Source: Eublepharis macularius
Lineage: Eukaryota > Chordata > Lepidosauria > Squamata > Eublepharidae
Length of the DNA: 64,000 nucleotides
Assembly (NCBI RefSeq): GCF_028583425.1
Contig: NC_072801.1
Location: forward strand, 15,582,001-15,646,000
Direction: 5' to 3'
Shown: positions 54,116-64,000 of the stretch, piece by piece
How positions within the stretch are numbered: the stretch's first letter is position 1
Layout of the letters: every line of letters starts with the position of its first letter
The notes under the pieces: generated by a model
Database searches by the model: none
Told to the model about the DNA's origin: nothing
What the model saw: the letters and a program-made list of their open reading frames with translations, nothing else
Program-made: the position numbers and the translations under genes

Positions 54116-54805
54116 TGCGTGCCACCCCTGAGCACAGATAAAAATGTGTAGGGAGATAGATTGGCTGTATTCAGGAGAGCTGGCTGGGGAGGGGTAATTT
54201 AGAATAGTTAAGTAATAGATGGGGAAAGGGGCACGCACCCCACTGTTGTCTCTCCACCCTCTTCTAAAAGTGGGGTTCCTCTCTTTTTTTAAATAAAAGT
54301 TGGGGTTCGTTGCATGCAAAAGTTTAATTAGGCTCTTAAACACATGCCCAACCTCTTCTTTCTTTGCACCCCATGAACACATAGCTAGAGATTACTTATG
54401 CCTTTGTGAGTGCACAGAAATTTTTGGCTGTATATGTCAGCTCAGTGGCCTGAGTAATAGCAACAGAAGTGAGAATTGAAACAGTAGAAATGATTTGGGG
54501 CCCCAGGCTTTGACCTCCGTTGCTGATTCATCTTCCTTCTAGGGAGGGATTGCGAGAAACGCTGCGTCTTTGTTAATAGAGAAAATATTTACTTAGCATG
54601 ATTCAACCAAAAAGAACAAGAAAAAAGGAGAGAGAGAAGTTGGGGTGGGGAAGGGTGTCCTTCCTGAGGTCACTCTAGTGCCTCAAGGGGGAAGGCCAGA
54701 ACTTTGGCCACAGCTTTGGGTAATGGCTGTCCTAGGAAGATGCTGGGCTTTGTCTCCTTTGTAGCTCATAACCAAGGATATCTTCACACATTACATTACA
54801 TATCA
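54116..54805. other. unassigned stretch
   Basis: Nothing recognised. Confidence 0.3.
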
Positions 54806-54813
54806 GGTGCATC

Positions 54814-55056
54814 CAGGGCTTTTTTTTCTGGGGAAAGAGGTGGTGGAACTCAGTGGGTTGCCCTTGGAGAAAACGGTCACATGGCTGGTGGCCCCGCCCC
54901 CTGATCTCCAGACAGAGGGGAGTTGAGATTGCCCTCCGAGGGCAATCTCAACTCCCCTCTGTCTGGAGATCAGGGGGCGGGGCCACCAGCCATGTGACCG
55001 TTTTCGAGAGGTTCTGGAACTCCGTTCCAACACGTTCCCGCTGAAAAAAAGCCCTG
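54814..55056 (+). mobile_element. family P hAT miniature, copy 12
   Basis: Perfect 8-bp duplication ggtgcatc (54806-54813, 55057-55064). The palindrome closes with almost no spacer at gccctccgagggc. Confidence 0.95.
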
Positions 55057-55149
55057 GGTGCATCTGTTTTGAAGTTTCATCTACGGCATATTTCGATCTC
55101 TCTAACGGAAATCAGTAGGATTTGGAAGTGCTGAATCTTGCACTAAACA

Positions 55150-55285
55150 GTCTGTGCAGACTGGCAACAGCTTTCCAGGGTCTCAAGCAAAGGATTTTCC
55201 CATCACCTGCAACCCTAACTGGAAATGCTGGGAATTGAACCTGGGGCCTTCTGCATGTCAAGCAGATGCTCTGCCACTGAGCCAG
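55150..55285 (-). mobile_element. tRNA-derived SINE, minus strand
   Basis: The + text 'agactggcaacagctttcca', 'aattgaacctggggccttct', 'agatgctctgccactgagcc' is a reversed tRNA-like head with both box regions. Confidence 0.75.
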
Positions 55286-56137
55286 TGAGGCAGATGCCCG
55301 TCAGCTACCTTTCTGATATTTTGCAGTTGTGGTGTTCTGAATGTGCAGATTAGGGCTAGCTCCTGGTTTCGGGAAGGCCTCGGCGACATACCCGTGCTAG
55401 GCCTCCCCATCATTGGCCCCTCTTTTCTCAGTATGGGTGCCTGCAACAGTGGAGTTCAGCAAGAGAGCTGGTGAGGAAGCTGGCACTGGAGGCAGGTAAC
55501 TACAACAGCTGTCATCCCCCCCCCGCTTACCTGTCCTCTCCCTTGGGACAGCAGTGGGTATTGGACAGGGCGAACCTATTCCTCCCCACTAAAGTGGATC
55601 AGCCGGGTCTAACGTGTGCTCCCAAACTCAATGCCACGTCATCAAGCCAAGAAAACTCCCATTAACATCTTATCCCAAAGTAAAGTCGTAATCCTGCCCC
55701 GTCGTTCTGTCATAATCCCATACAGCAGAAATGCCTTACGGTTCTTCAGGAAATAGGTCTTTCCTTTGTAGAATGCGGCTGCAGCAACATGGTAGAGCCC
55801 TGTGGCAGCCGAACTGACTGTACCACTTCAAGCGAATGGAGAAATTGTGCTTTCGGATGTCCCTTCTGACAGGGGTTCCCAGATTTCAGCTGGACTCTGT
55901 ACCGAGCCATTATTTGTAATCACCATCGCTGACCTCCCCCCTCTCTTCTGTCTTCTGGCATAGACGGGGTTGAGTGTGTGTGTGTGTCACCCTTGCACAA
56001 AGCCAGGCAGTGTTCTGGAGTAGCAAGCGAGGTTCTCAGCCCAATGTGAGATGAGAAGCTGAGCCTTTCCCCACCCTCTTTGTTTTTTGCAAGCGCAGAG
56101 TCATCCACCAGCCTTACACCCATAAGACAGCTTCTGA

Positions 56138-56185
<48 letters not shown>

Positions 56186-58078
56186 TGGTGGTGGAAGTCT
56201 GGGAGAGGGGATGTGGCGCAGACACGGGTACATCAGACTGTCTATTCCCTCAACTGCCTGGGAAGCCCATGAGCCAGAATGTGGTTCCTGAAACCACAGC
56301 TGGGCCACCCCGGAGATCTCGTTAGCTCCCGTACAGCTTTGGCAAGAAGGGAAGATCAGCAGGCGGTGTTTCCCAGTGTCCTCGGGTTAGGCTTCAGCAC
56401 TGATCTCATGCACTCTTTTGCTGGACAGTTCCCAGCGAGCCCTGGATGGGAAGGGAAGGAGTAGAGGCGATGTTGCGCTCATCCCGGCAGCCCCAGACGG
56501 AGGACAGGAGGAACCAAGATCTTGCTGTCCTCCCCTTGCTGGGCTGAGTCCAAATGCCAGGCTGGGGCCTAGTGAACCCAGAAAGGAGAGTAAGAAGGTT
56601 ACATCTGTGTTGCATCTCCCTTCTTGCCGGGCAGGCAGTCGGAATCCCCTTTCGGATTATTGAGCTGTTGCTGTTTACAATGCTGAGATAAACTATTAGC
56701 TGTTTTGAAAGTGTGTGTTGCTTAAACAAGATGGGGATGATTGTTTATTTCGCAGGCTGTGGGCCATGCCCCAGTGAACATCACTTCGATATTGCAAAAA
56801 GCAGCTTAGATCTATAAACGGGGAACCTGCCCCCCTTCCCCCCTTGTCTGATGGAACCTGGCTCAGATTACCAGCTGCCCAGGGACTATGGAGGTCAGCC
56901 CAAGGATCCTCTTGGCCTCTGCTGCTGGCCACAGGGCCAGAGGTGCTGCATGGTTGCACTTCCTCCTTTCCTTCCTCCACAGCCTTGGAAAGACCAGCCA
57001 GGCCCCAACTGGGTGTAAATACAGACACTGTCAGACTGATGTTTCGCCTCTATCTCCTTCCTGGCTTTGTGACCCACCTGCAGTACAGGTGTGGCTCATT
57101 TTAGGGTCCTGACCCAGTTCTTCTTCTTTTGAGGCATTGTTCCTTGAAAAGTCCACACACACACAAACACACACCCCAGGTCCCCCAGTCTTTGGATTTT
57201 TCTGTAAGCATAGGGATCTCTCCAAAACGCTTTCACCTTTCCACGTTAAGCAGGTAAGTCTTATGGAAAAGACGGAGTATGTACTGAGAAATCTTTTGCA
57301 TGCATGCACAAACACACATGCCACACACTTTGTTTCTGGCTCCATGATCTCTGTAATTGTTTGCTGGAAAGCTTTTTGGAAAGGAAATCCCCCACAAAAT
57401 CACTTGATGGATTAGTTCGGCTCTGCTGTGCCTCTCCCCCTAGGGATCTTCCCCGTATTGTTCCTGCAACTGGCATTAGCGTATTCCTCACCCCCCCCCC
57501 ACACACACACTCTTTGCATGCTGCTTAAACTCAGCGGTGCTGATGCTGAGCTGGTTGTTGGAAGGGGAGCTTTATGGTTCATTCAGACCGAGGCAGCGCT
57601 AGAGAAAGGTTGAGTAAAGGATCAGAGGATTTGAGACTCTAGAGTGCTTGTCTTCAAGAGGGGAGCTGGCACCGTTTGTAAGAGGCAGCAAGGCGCTGGC
57701 CTCTTCGGGACCGAATGCCAAGATCCTCGGAGGAGCTTCAGCTAGCTGGCCAAGCTTTGAACTTTGGCCAACTCTTTCTGTGGGCTAATTGCAGGTTCTC
57801 CACGTTGGCTCCGAGTCTTGTTTTCAGAATGGCAGGATCACACGACAGAAGCTGTCTTGGGTCGCATGAAGCTGTCTTGCATCAAGCCCTTGCTCTGGCC
57901 TCTCTAGCTCAGTGTGTTGTCTAGTCAATTTGGCCTTCTTGGGCAGCGGAAGATCGTTCCGAACACCTGCAGTCTGTTAACTGCATTGCCAGGGGCTGAA
58001 CCGTTGTATGCAAAGCATGTGACCTGCCTCTAAGCCCAGATCATGTTCATCGCAGGTCTGGAAATTACATCAAGGTCA
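55286..58078. other. unassigned stretch with microsatellites
   Basis: No gene recognised in 2.8 kb. Holds (TC)n at 56144-56181, CA-rich tracts near 57155-57175 and a short C-run and CA tract near 57488-57510. A worn reversed SINE head may lie at 57980-58025. Confidence 0.35.
56144..56181. repeat. (TC)n microsatellite
   Basis: About 19 TC units. Confidence 0.97.
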
Positions 58079-58086
58079 CAGCGTTC

Positions 58087-58307
58087 TAGGGTTGCCATCT
58101 TCAAGTTGAGAAATTCCTGGAGATTTGGGGGGTGAAGCCAGGAGATGGCAGGGTTTGTGGAGGAAAAGGACCTCAGCATGGTATAATTTCATAGAGCCCC
58201 CCCCCTCCAAAGCAGCCATTTTTTCCAGGTGAACTGATCTCTGTGGGCTGGAGATCAGTTGTAATTCCGGGAGAACTCCTGCCGCCACCTGGAGGCTGGC
58301 AACCCTA
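58087..58307. mobile_element. hAT miniature element, TAGGGTTGCCA family, copy 2
   Basis: Ends TAGGGTTGCCATCTTC and GGAGGCTGGCAACCCTA. Flanks cagcgttc (58079-58086) and cagcattc (58308-58315) match 7 of 8. Confidence 0.93.
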
Positions 58308-59421
58308 CAGCATTCTCACCCCAAGCTGCTCGAGCCATCTTTCTTGATCCTGGCTCCCATTTTTCTTGGCCTTTCAAACTGAGGTTAATTAGAGTGGAGG
58401 CTCATAGTTCAGTTCCCCACCCTGCCTCTCATATCCCAGCTTGACCTAACCCGCAGGGTTGTTGTGAGGCTAAAGTAAGGAATCAGAATTCCTCTTTGGA
58501 GGGGAACAGAGTCCAAACAGTTCTGCAGATGTTATAGCAGATGGGTCTTCTTTCCAGGGTGGTCCATGACAGACTACGGTGCTGCTTGCCCTTTAGGAAG
58601 CAGAATAAAGACGAATGGGGAGGGGGTGGAGGCAAATGACTTCAAAGGACAAAATACTGCAAGGGGCGCATGGGAAAATCGGCACTATCTACATCAGGGT
58701 GTGTGAACAATGCCATAAGGAGGGTATGTAACCTTTCCAATAGCTCCAAAGGCTTGTTGAGTTGTGTGCTTCTGAATACATCTTCAAATCCCTTTTTTAA
58801 CCATTGCTATGCTTTCCTCTGTGGCTTGCCTTTTCCATCCCGCAGCCCTGTGCATTTGTCCCCTCTGTGGCAGCCTCTTTTACTCTCCTGCCCTGGCCTT
58901 GCTCTTTTCAATTATGCCCAAAATTCAAGTCTTTCTCTCCCGAGGGCAGTATGTTCCTGCCTGCCCCATGCCGGGAGAAAATCAAAGGTTTAATTAGCTC
59001 CTAATACCCCCAGTGGGGAAGCCAGGCAACATCCTACATCAAAGGCGGAAGGGGAAGGTGTGAGCACAGCTGGACTCGTCCAACCCCACTGGGCAGCCAT
59101 TCTCTGGGAGGACCAAAGCTTGTTCCCACCCACTGCAAAGCCAGGCCAAGAGTTTACTCTCTGAATGGGATGTTAATCAGGCAATTTCCCACCCGCCTCC
59201 CCCTTCATCTTGCCTTTGGTTCTCTTTAAGCTGCTTGTCCTTTAGATTATCCTGCAGGAGCAACCCTAATCCAGGAGGCTGCAAAGGAGGGGCTGACGGA
59301 GCGGGGAGAAGACACCAGCCTCCGAAACAGCAGGCTCGCTTCTGATCCACTGGTTTTAACTTGCAATGGGATATCCCGGCAGCGGGCTCTGGGGGAAAAA
59401 AATCAAGGAATGACACAATGG
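58308..59421. other. mostly unassigned, SINE trace
   Basis: 58380-58500 has a worn SINE body (cgcagggttgttgtgaggct). No gene. Confidence 0.35.
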
Positions 59422-59429
59422 GATGGCAA

Positions 59430-59658
59430 TAGGGTTGCCAGCTCCAAGTTGGGAAATTCCTGGAGATCTGGGGGGTGAAACCTGGAGAAAGCTGGAGAAA
59501 GTGGGGTTTGGGGAGGGAAAGATCCTTGGCATGGCATAATTCCATAGAGTCCGTCCCCCAAAGTAGCCATTTTCTCCAGGTGAACTGATCTCTGTGGCCT
59601 GGAGACCAGTTGTAATTCCGGGAGATCTCCAGCCACTATCTGGAGGCTGGCAACCCTA
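59430..59658. mobile_element. hAT miniature element, TAGGGTTGCCA family, copy 3
   Basis: Ends TAGGGTTGCCAGCTCC and GGAGGCTGGCAACCCTA. Flanks gatggcaa (59422-59429) and aatggcaa (59659-59666) match 7 of 8. Confidence 0.93.
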
Positions 59659-59666
59659 AATGGCAA

Positions 59667-60225
59667 GCAGCCTGGATGAGTCAAGAAACTTGTGTGGTAT
59701 CATGTCGCCTGGGGGTTGCTGCCAGGCCGGGCCTGGACTCTCCCTCAAAAGCCAAAAGAGCCCTGGAAATGGCCCTGCCCCCTACGCCTAGCTTTTATTG
59801 ACAGAACCAAGGCAATGTTGTTGCGATAGCCAACCAGTGGCCAGTGATAGAATTAGTTCCTTAAAGCTATAGGCGCTGCTTCTATTGGGGGGGGGGATGT
59901 TACCCCCAGTTTTTTATCTTTATTTATTTTTCTGCAAACCTGGGGCTTTTCTCAAACCCAAGACGTGGTCTTGTCTGTTCACAGCTTCAGGCACCAAGTA
60001 CTGTCTTGGCTTTTAAATCTATGAAGGGCAGGCTGCTGTGAAGAACACCGCAAGAAAGAGTAGAATCTTTACCAAATGTTATGGGAAGTGTGTGTATGTG
60101 TGGTGAGGTTCAAGCTTGGTACAATAGATATGTTGTTACATGCATGTCTCTGTTTCCATCGATGATATACTGGAAGGTACGAGATTCTGACCCCTCACTT
60201 ATCATGCAGCACGCGTGCGCGCGCA
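59667..60225. other. unassigned stretch
   Basis: A G-run lies near 59887-59897. Nothing else recognised. Confidence 0.3.
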
Positions 60226-60233
60226 CATGCACA

Positions 60234-60560
60234 CACGGGATTTTTTTTCTGGGAAAAGAGGTGGTGGAACTCAGTGGTGGAACTCAGGACCACACAATGA
60301 TTTCATTTTGGGTCAGCTGGAACAAGGCGGAGTTTTTTAAAGTTTAAATCACCCTAGGCGAAAATGGTCACATGGCCGGTGGCCCCGCCTCCTGATCTCC
60401 AGACAGAGGGGAGTTTAGATGGCCCTCCGCGCCGCTGCGCAGAGGGCAATCTCAACTCCCCTCTGTCTGGAGATCAGGGGGCGGGGCCACCGGCCATGTG
60501 ACCATTTTCAAGAGGTGCTGGAACTCCGTTCCACCGCGTTCCAGCTGAAAAAAAGCCCTG
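60234..60560 (+). mobile_element. family P hAT miniature, copy 13, long form
   Basis: Flanks catgcaca (60226-60233) and catacaca (60561-60568) match 7 of 8. The left tip is altered (CACGGGATTTT) beside a CA/CG dinucleotide tract. Confidence 0.92.
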
Positions 60561-60568
60561 CATACACA

Positions 60569-61189
60569 TACCATGGAGTTTGGCATCTTTTTCAGCAATT
60601 CATCAATACCCGCTTTTAGGGGCAAGAAACTAACCAGCAAACAGTCGGCAACTGTCTGGGGTGGACCCCTCAGCCCTGCTTAACTGTTTTAAGGCTACAA
60701 ACAGTGGGCCTTATGAGTTGGAGGATGAGCATTCTTGGCTGAAGGGTCCCTGGATGAGTCAGATTGCATTACAGGGCAATGGAAAGCAGAAAATAGACAC
60801 TCCTGACTCACATGAAGGGAACAAGAGTCTCTTAGTTTGACAGGATGCGAGCAACAGGCTGGTGGTTCGCCCCTCGCCGCCAAACTGTTTTTGAAAGATT
60901 AATTTCAATATATACATTTCCCTTCTAAACCAAGGAAAAGTGAGCGCTTTCCCTCCCATTTGGATGTCATAAACGTTTGCCTTCTTATGATCACACAATA
61001 TCTCACTCCCCATTCAGGGTTTTAGAAAAGGGAAGGACTCTGTCATAACCCTGATCTATTGGGATAAAAATGATATCCGTATCTTATATAAACCACATCA
61101 TAACTTCTCAGACCGCTCTTTTATATGCCAATAATGGCAAAAAGGAGCCCAGAGAAATACAACTATGTACACATTCCAGGAGTTGGAGA
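60569..61189. other. unassigned stretch
   Basis: Nothing recognised. Confidence 0.3.
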
Positions 61190-61480
61190 GCCAGTATAGT
61201 CTAGTGGTTAGAATGTCAGACGAGAAGGGGGAGAGATCTGGTTTGAATTCTTACCCTGCCATTCAACTCTCTAACAGTGCAATCCTAAATCGACTTACTC
61301 CAGTAACTCTGCTTAGGATTGCACTGTAAGTGACTTTGGAAGAGTCCCTCATCCTGGCCGTTTTTTCCAGGGTTGTCATGAAGATAGAGGGGAGGATGCG
61401 AGAACACATAAGTTGCTCCAGAATGGCGAAGAAAATGTCGCTTGTCTGATAGTTTTAATAATAATAACAACAGCAACATT
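61190..61480 (+). mobile_element. tRNA-derived SINE with a nested miniature element
   Basis: Head 'gccagtatagtctagtggtt', B-box-like gtttgaattcttacc, body 'ccagggttgtcatgaagata'. Interrupted at 61275-61326. Confidence 0.75.
61275..61326. mobile_element. 52-bp palindromic miniature element
   Basis: CAGTGCAATCCTAAAT at one end, ATTTAGGATTGCACTG-type complement at the other; a shortened relative of 6538-6625, also inside a SINE. Confidence 0.7.
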
Positions 61481-61544
61481 TGAGTTATATGTGACTGTAA
61501 TCTGCCTTGAGCCTGCTGGTGTGGGGAGGGTGGAATATAAATCG

Positions 61545-61548
61545 AATA

Positions 61549-61591
<43 letters not shown>

Positions 61592-61805
61592 AATACTGCT
61601 CTTCAGGACAACTTAATGCCCACTCAGAGTGGTTTACAAAGTTACTTATTATTATCCTCACAACATTCACCCTGTGAGGTGAGTGGGGCTGAGAGAGCTC
61701 TGAGAGAGCTGTGACTGACCCAAGGTCACCCAGCTGGCTTCATGCAGAGGAGTCAGGAATCAAACCTGGCTCTCCAGATTAGACTCCCACGCTCTTAACC
61801 ACTAC
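61545..61805 (-). mobile_element. tRNA-derived SINE (Sauria-SINE-like), minus strand, split
   Basis: A (TAAA)n tail at 61548-61592, then the reversed body, head at 61790-61805 and, after the insertion at 61806, the last bases accaaactacc at 62264-62274. Confidence 0.85.
61548..61592. repeat. (TAAA)n microsatellite
   Basis: About eleven units, forming the SINE tail. Confidence 0.95.
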
Positions 61806-62249
61806 CTCAGCCGAAAAGGAGGAGTCTCTGTATAAGAAGAGAAACAACCGAAGGAGGAATACTCCACAGAGACCAAAAGCAATCTAGTATAAATTTGATT
61901 ATATAATTATTATCAAAGAGCAAGTGCTCAAGTGCCATATAATTAAAGTGCAATCATCATTATGCATACAGTTAAAATTTTGGTCACATTCAATCAGGGT
62001 AATAATTAGCCATAATCCAATGCAAGAAAAGTCCATATGAAAGGTAATTCCCACTGTACATACAGTTCCAATAATCCTTGTCTTTTCTTTTTTCTTTGCC
62101 ATGATAAAAAAAATGTCACGGTACATAATGTTGATGATTGCACTTTAATTATATGGCACTTTTGCACTTGCACTTTGATAATAATTATATAATCAAATTT
62201 ATACTAGATTGCTTTTGGTCTCCTTGGAGTATTCCTCCTTCAGTTGTCA
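61806..62249. mobile_element. inverted-repeat retroelement, PLE-like layout
   Basis: Flanks ctcttaaccactac (61792-61805) and ctcttagccactac (62250-62263) match 13 of 14. After about 39 bp of single-copy text, arms at 61845-61960 and 62130-62246 mirror each other around a loop of about 170 bp. Same order of parts as 44819-45728 (duplication, short unique block, arm, loop, arm, duplication). No protein frame. No hammerhead core was found here. Confidence 0.75.
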
Positions 62250-62275
62250 CTCTTAGCCACTACACCAAACTACCT

Positions 62276-63094
62276 CTCTTTTGTGGTGCCGTATGGACTT
62301 TCTTTGAGCTATATTTGTGTACCACCTTTCCCAGTATTCATCTTGATATGTATTTTGAGTATGCTTTATGCATATTCAACATATGTTGGGACCCAAATTG
62401 AATCTCTGAATGGGGGAGTGGATCTGCCTCGTCTGCAGAGCATTTGCATGTAAATACCTGCTTCGCTCAGGAATGTTAACGCACATGCTGACGAACTTCA
62501 TCCTGAACCACTGCGAACAACAGATTGTAGAACCATTATGTTTTTCTAGCGTATCTTTAACCTAAAGAACAAGAACAAGGGAACACTGGCTATTATAGTG
62601 AAGAGTTGAGTATATATAAAAAAGAGTTGAGTATACAGCACCCCCACCCCTTCAGCCATGCTTAGGGAGGGTGCTTAGCAGTGTTCCCGCTAATGTGAGC
62701 ACATGAGCAATCGCTCACAGATTCTGACTCCTCCGCTCACAGCTTCTCAGCTGTAGCTCACAGATTCTAACCCTCAGGCGGCCCCGCCCTCCCACTCAGC
62801 CAGCATCTGCAGGTGGGCCCTATAGGGGTGGAGCAGGGATGGAGCCTCATCCCACTTCTCTCCTCCCTTCCTGGCTGTGGCTGGTTTGGCCCCCAGGGTG
62901 GTGCCAGAGAGCGCCTCCAGCCACTAGCTGGGGAACAGTGCAGAGCTGAGTGATTGGGTCTGGCCTGACCCATGCAGCATGAAATCGCTAGTATCCCCTC
63001 AGCCCCAGAGAGCAGAGGTGGTGGCCTTCACCTCAGCCACCACCATGGTGAAGGCATCATTTAACTTGGCCTTGGTGCAGAAGGAGGCTGAAGA
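62276..63094. other. unassigned stretch
   Basis: No gene recognised. 'gtgttcccgctaatgtgagc' and 'gctcacagattctgact' near 62680-62770 may belong to a worn hAT-like element whose other end (agcttagagggaacattgg) lies near 63407, but no duplication was confirmed. Confidence 0.35.
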
Positions 63095-63206
63095 AGTAAG
63101 CATTGACTCACAAAAGCTCATCTTGAAATAAATGTGCTAGTCTTTAAGGTGCCATTGTGTGCCTGCTTTATTTTGTAGCAACAAACTAATACAACTACCC
63201 CTTTGT
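63086..63206 (+). mobile_element. worn hammerhead-unit relative
   Basis: 'gctgaagaagtaagcattga' then 'ctcacaaaagctcatcttga' and 'gtctttaaggtgccattgtg' follow the order CTGAAGA, hairpin, A-rich core, arm seen at 42209. Strongly diverged. Confidence 0.5.
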
Positions 63207-63589
63207 AATCAGCATGGACATAGCCATTTTTATACAGAAGTATACTCTGATTTTTGTGGCCCTTTCACCTAAAGGCTTTTATTGTTAAATTGTTTTGATT
63301 GTAATCAAAACAATTTGATTGTAATTTTTTTTTAAAAGGAGGTGCACTCAAAACTTTAAGCTGTTGTTTCGGCTCACAAAGTAGATTTTTAGCTAACAAC
63401 ACTGCAAAGCTTAGAGGGAACATTGGTGCTTAGGCAGTAATACTTGATGTGCAAACTGGCATGTTACAAGCATGTCCCTATTTGCATCCATGAAATGTTG
63501 AATGGTACGCTAGGTAGCCAAGCAGGCAGCTTCATTCAGCACTGCTTGCTGTTTCTGAACAATCTCCAAGAGTGGTAGTGGTTGCTCCT

Positions 63590-63760
63590 TCCAAGTCCAG
63601 TATTGTCTGCTTTGAGTGGCAGCCGCCTGCCAAGGTCTCAGGCACAGAGAGGGCTCTCCCAGCACCTGCCACCTGAGATCCTTGAACCGGAGATGTCAGT
63701 GACTGCATCTGGGATCTTCGGTATGCAAAGCAAGTGCTCTGCTTTTGAGCCACAGTCCCT
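63590..63760 (-). mobile_element. tRNA-derived SINE, minus strand
   Basis: The + text 'gccaaggtctcaggcacaga', 'gatccttgaaccggagatgt', 'gcaagtgctctgcttttgag' is the reversed family of 55150. Confidence 0.7.
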
Positions 63761-63933
63761 CAACATTTGCAATATTATCCAAAATGCTTAACCATCTTTT
63801 TAAAAAAGACATTATTCCACAAATTCCCTGGGGAGATGGTTCTGTTCCTGACCTGCTTTACAGTTTTACCGTTTTTCCTAATATTTAATGGTTAGTTTCT
63901 GCTTTGTAAAGTTCAAAGCCTTTCTTCAGCCTA

Positions 63934-64000
63934 ATAATAACATAACATTCGATTTATATACCGCCCTTCAGGATGACTTAACACCCACTCAGAGCAGTTT
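63934..64000 (-). mobile_element. tRNA-derived SINE (Sauria-SINE-like) tail, cut by window edge
   Basis: 'aataataacataacattcga', then accgcccttcaggatgactt and 'cactcagagcagttt', identical in order to 46990-47070. Confidence 0.85.

Noticed and set aside
61806-62249. Hammerhead in this inverted-repeat element
   Set aside because: GAAA strings occur but no CUGANGA-like partner with a stem II was found in either arm.
1-64000. CRISPR array, phage, bacterial operon or integrated plasmid
   Set aside because: All repeats are eukaryotic transposons or microsatellites. There are no prokaryote-type gene runs.

Overview
The window reads as repeat-rich nuclear DNA of a squamate reptile, most likely a gecko-like lizard. 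It holds CR1, L2-like and L1 LINE pieces, several tRNA-derived SINE families, 5S-rRNA-derived SINEs, Penelope-like elements (PLEs) and a dense population of non-autonomous hAT elements. The lineage is inferred from the repeat families; no species marker was found. Almost all short open frames here are chance frames or shadows of repeats.

Only two loci look like host genes. One is an intronless, intact 198-codon peroxiredoxin frame (17841-18437) with PRDX2-type cysteine spacing. It lies in a full-length retrocopy bounded by an 18-bp target-site duplication (TSD). The other is a CpG-rich island (about 28050-29340) that ends in a plausible non-coding first exon with a good splice donor at 29336, on the + strand. 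The rest of that gene would lie beyond the right edge, since no downstream exon could be recognised, so 29336-64000 is probably its first intron.

Layout: 1-10.5 kb holds a CR1 piece split by a retro-insertion, four hAT elements, an L1 3' end and SINEs. From 10.6 to 12.5 kb a PLE sits inside a fold-back element. From 13.5 to 18.7 kb are hAT elements, SINEs and the peroxiredoxin retrocopy. From 20 to 28 kb are SINE/MIR remnants, hAT copies and fold-backs. The CpG island is at 28-29.3 kb. From 30.8 to 46 kb lies a run of Penelope-related units, three of them inverted-repeat forms, mixed with 5S SINEs and CR1. From 46 to 64 kb are hAT copies, SINEs, an L2-like LINE and another inverted-repeat retroelement inside a SINE.

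The most interesting signal is a set of hammerhead-ribozyme-like folds in the Penelope-related repeats, in three sequence types: one canonical core with a GUC site, one CUGACGA core with a GCAU/AUGC stem I, and one variant core. Second is a burst of one palindromic, GC-rich hAT miniature family: 13 copies in 64 kb, most with a readable 8-bp duplication.
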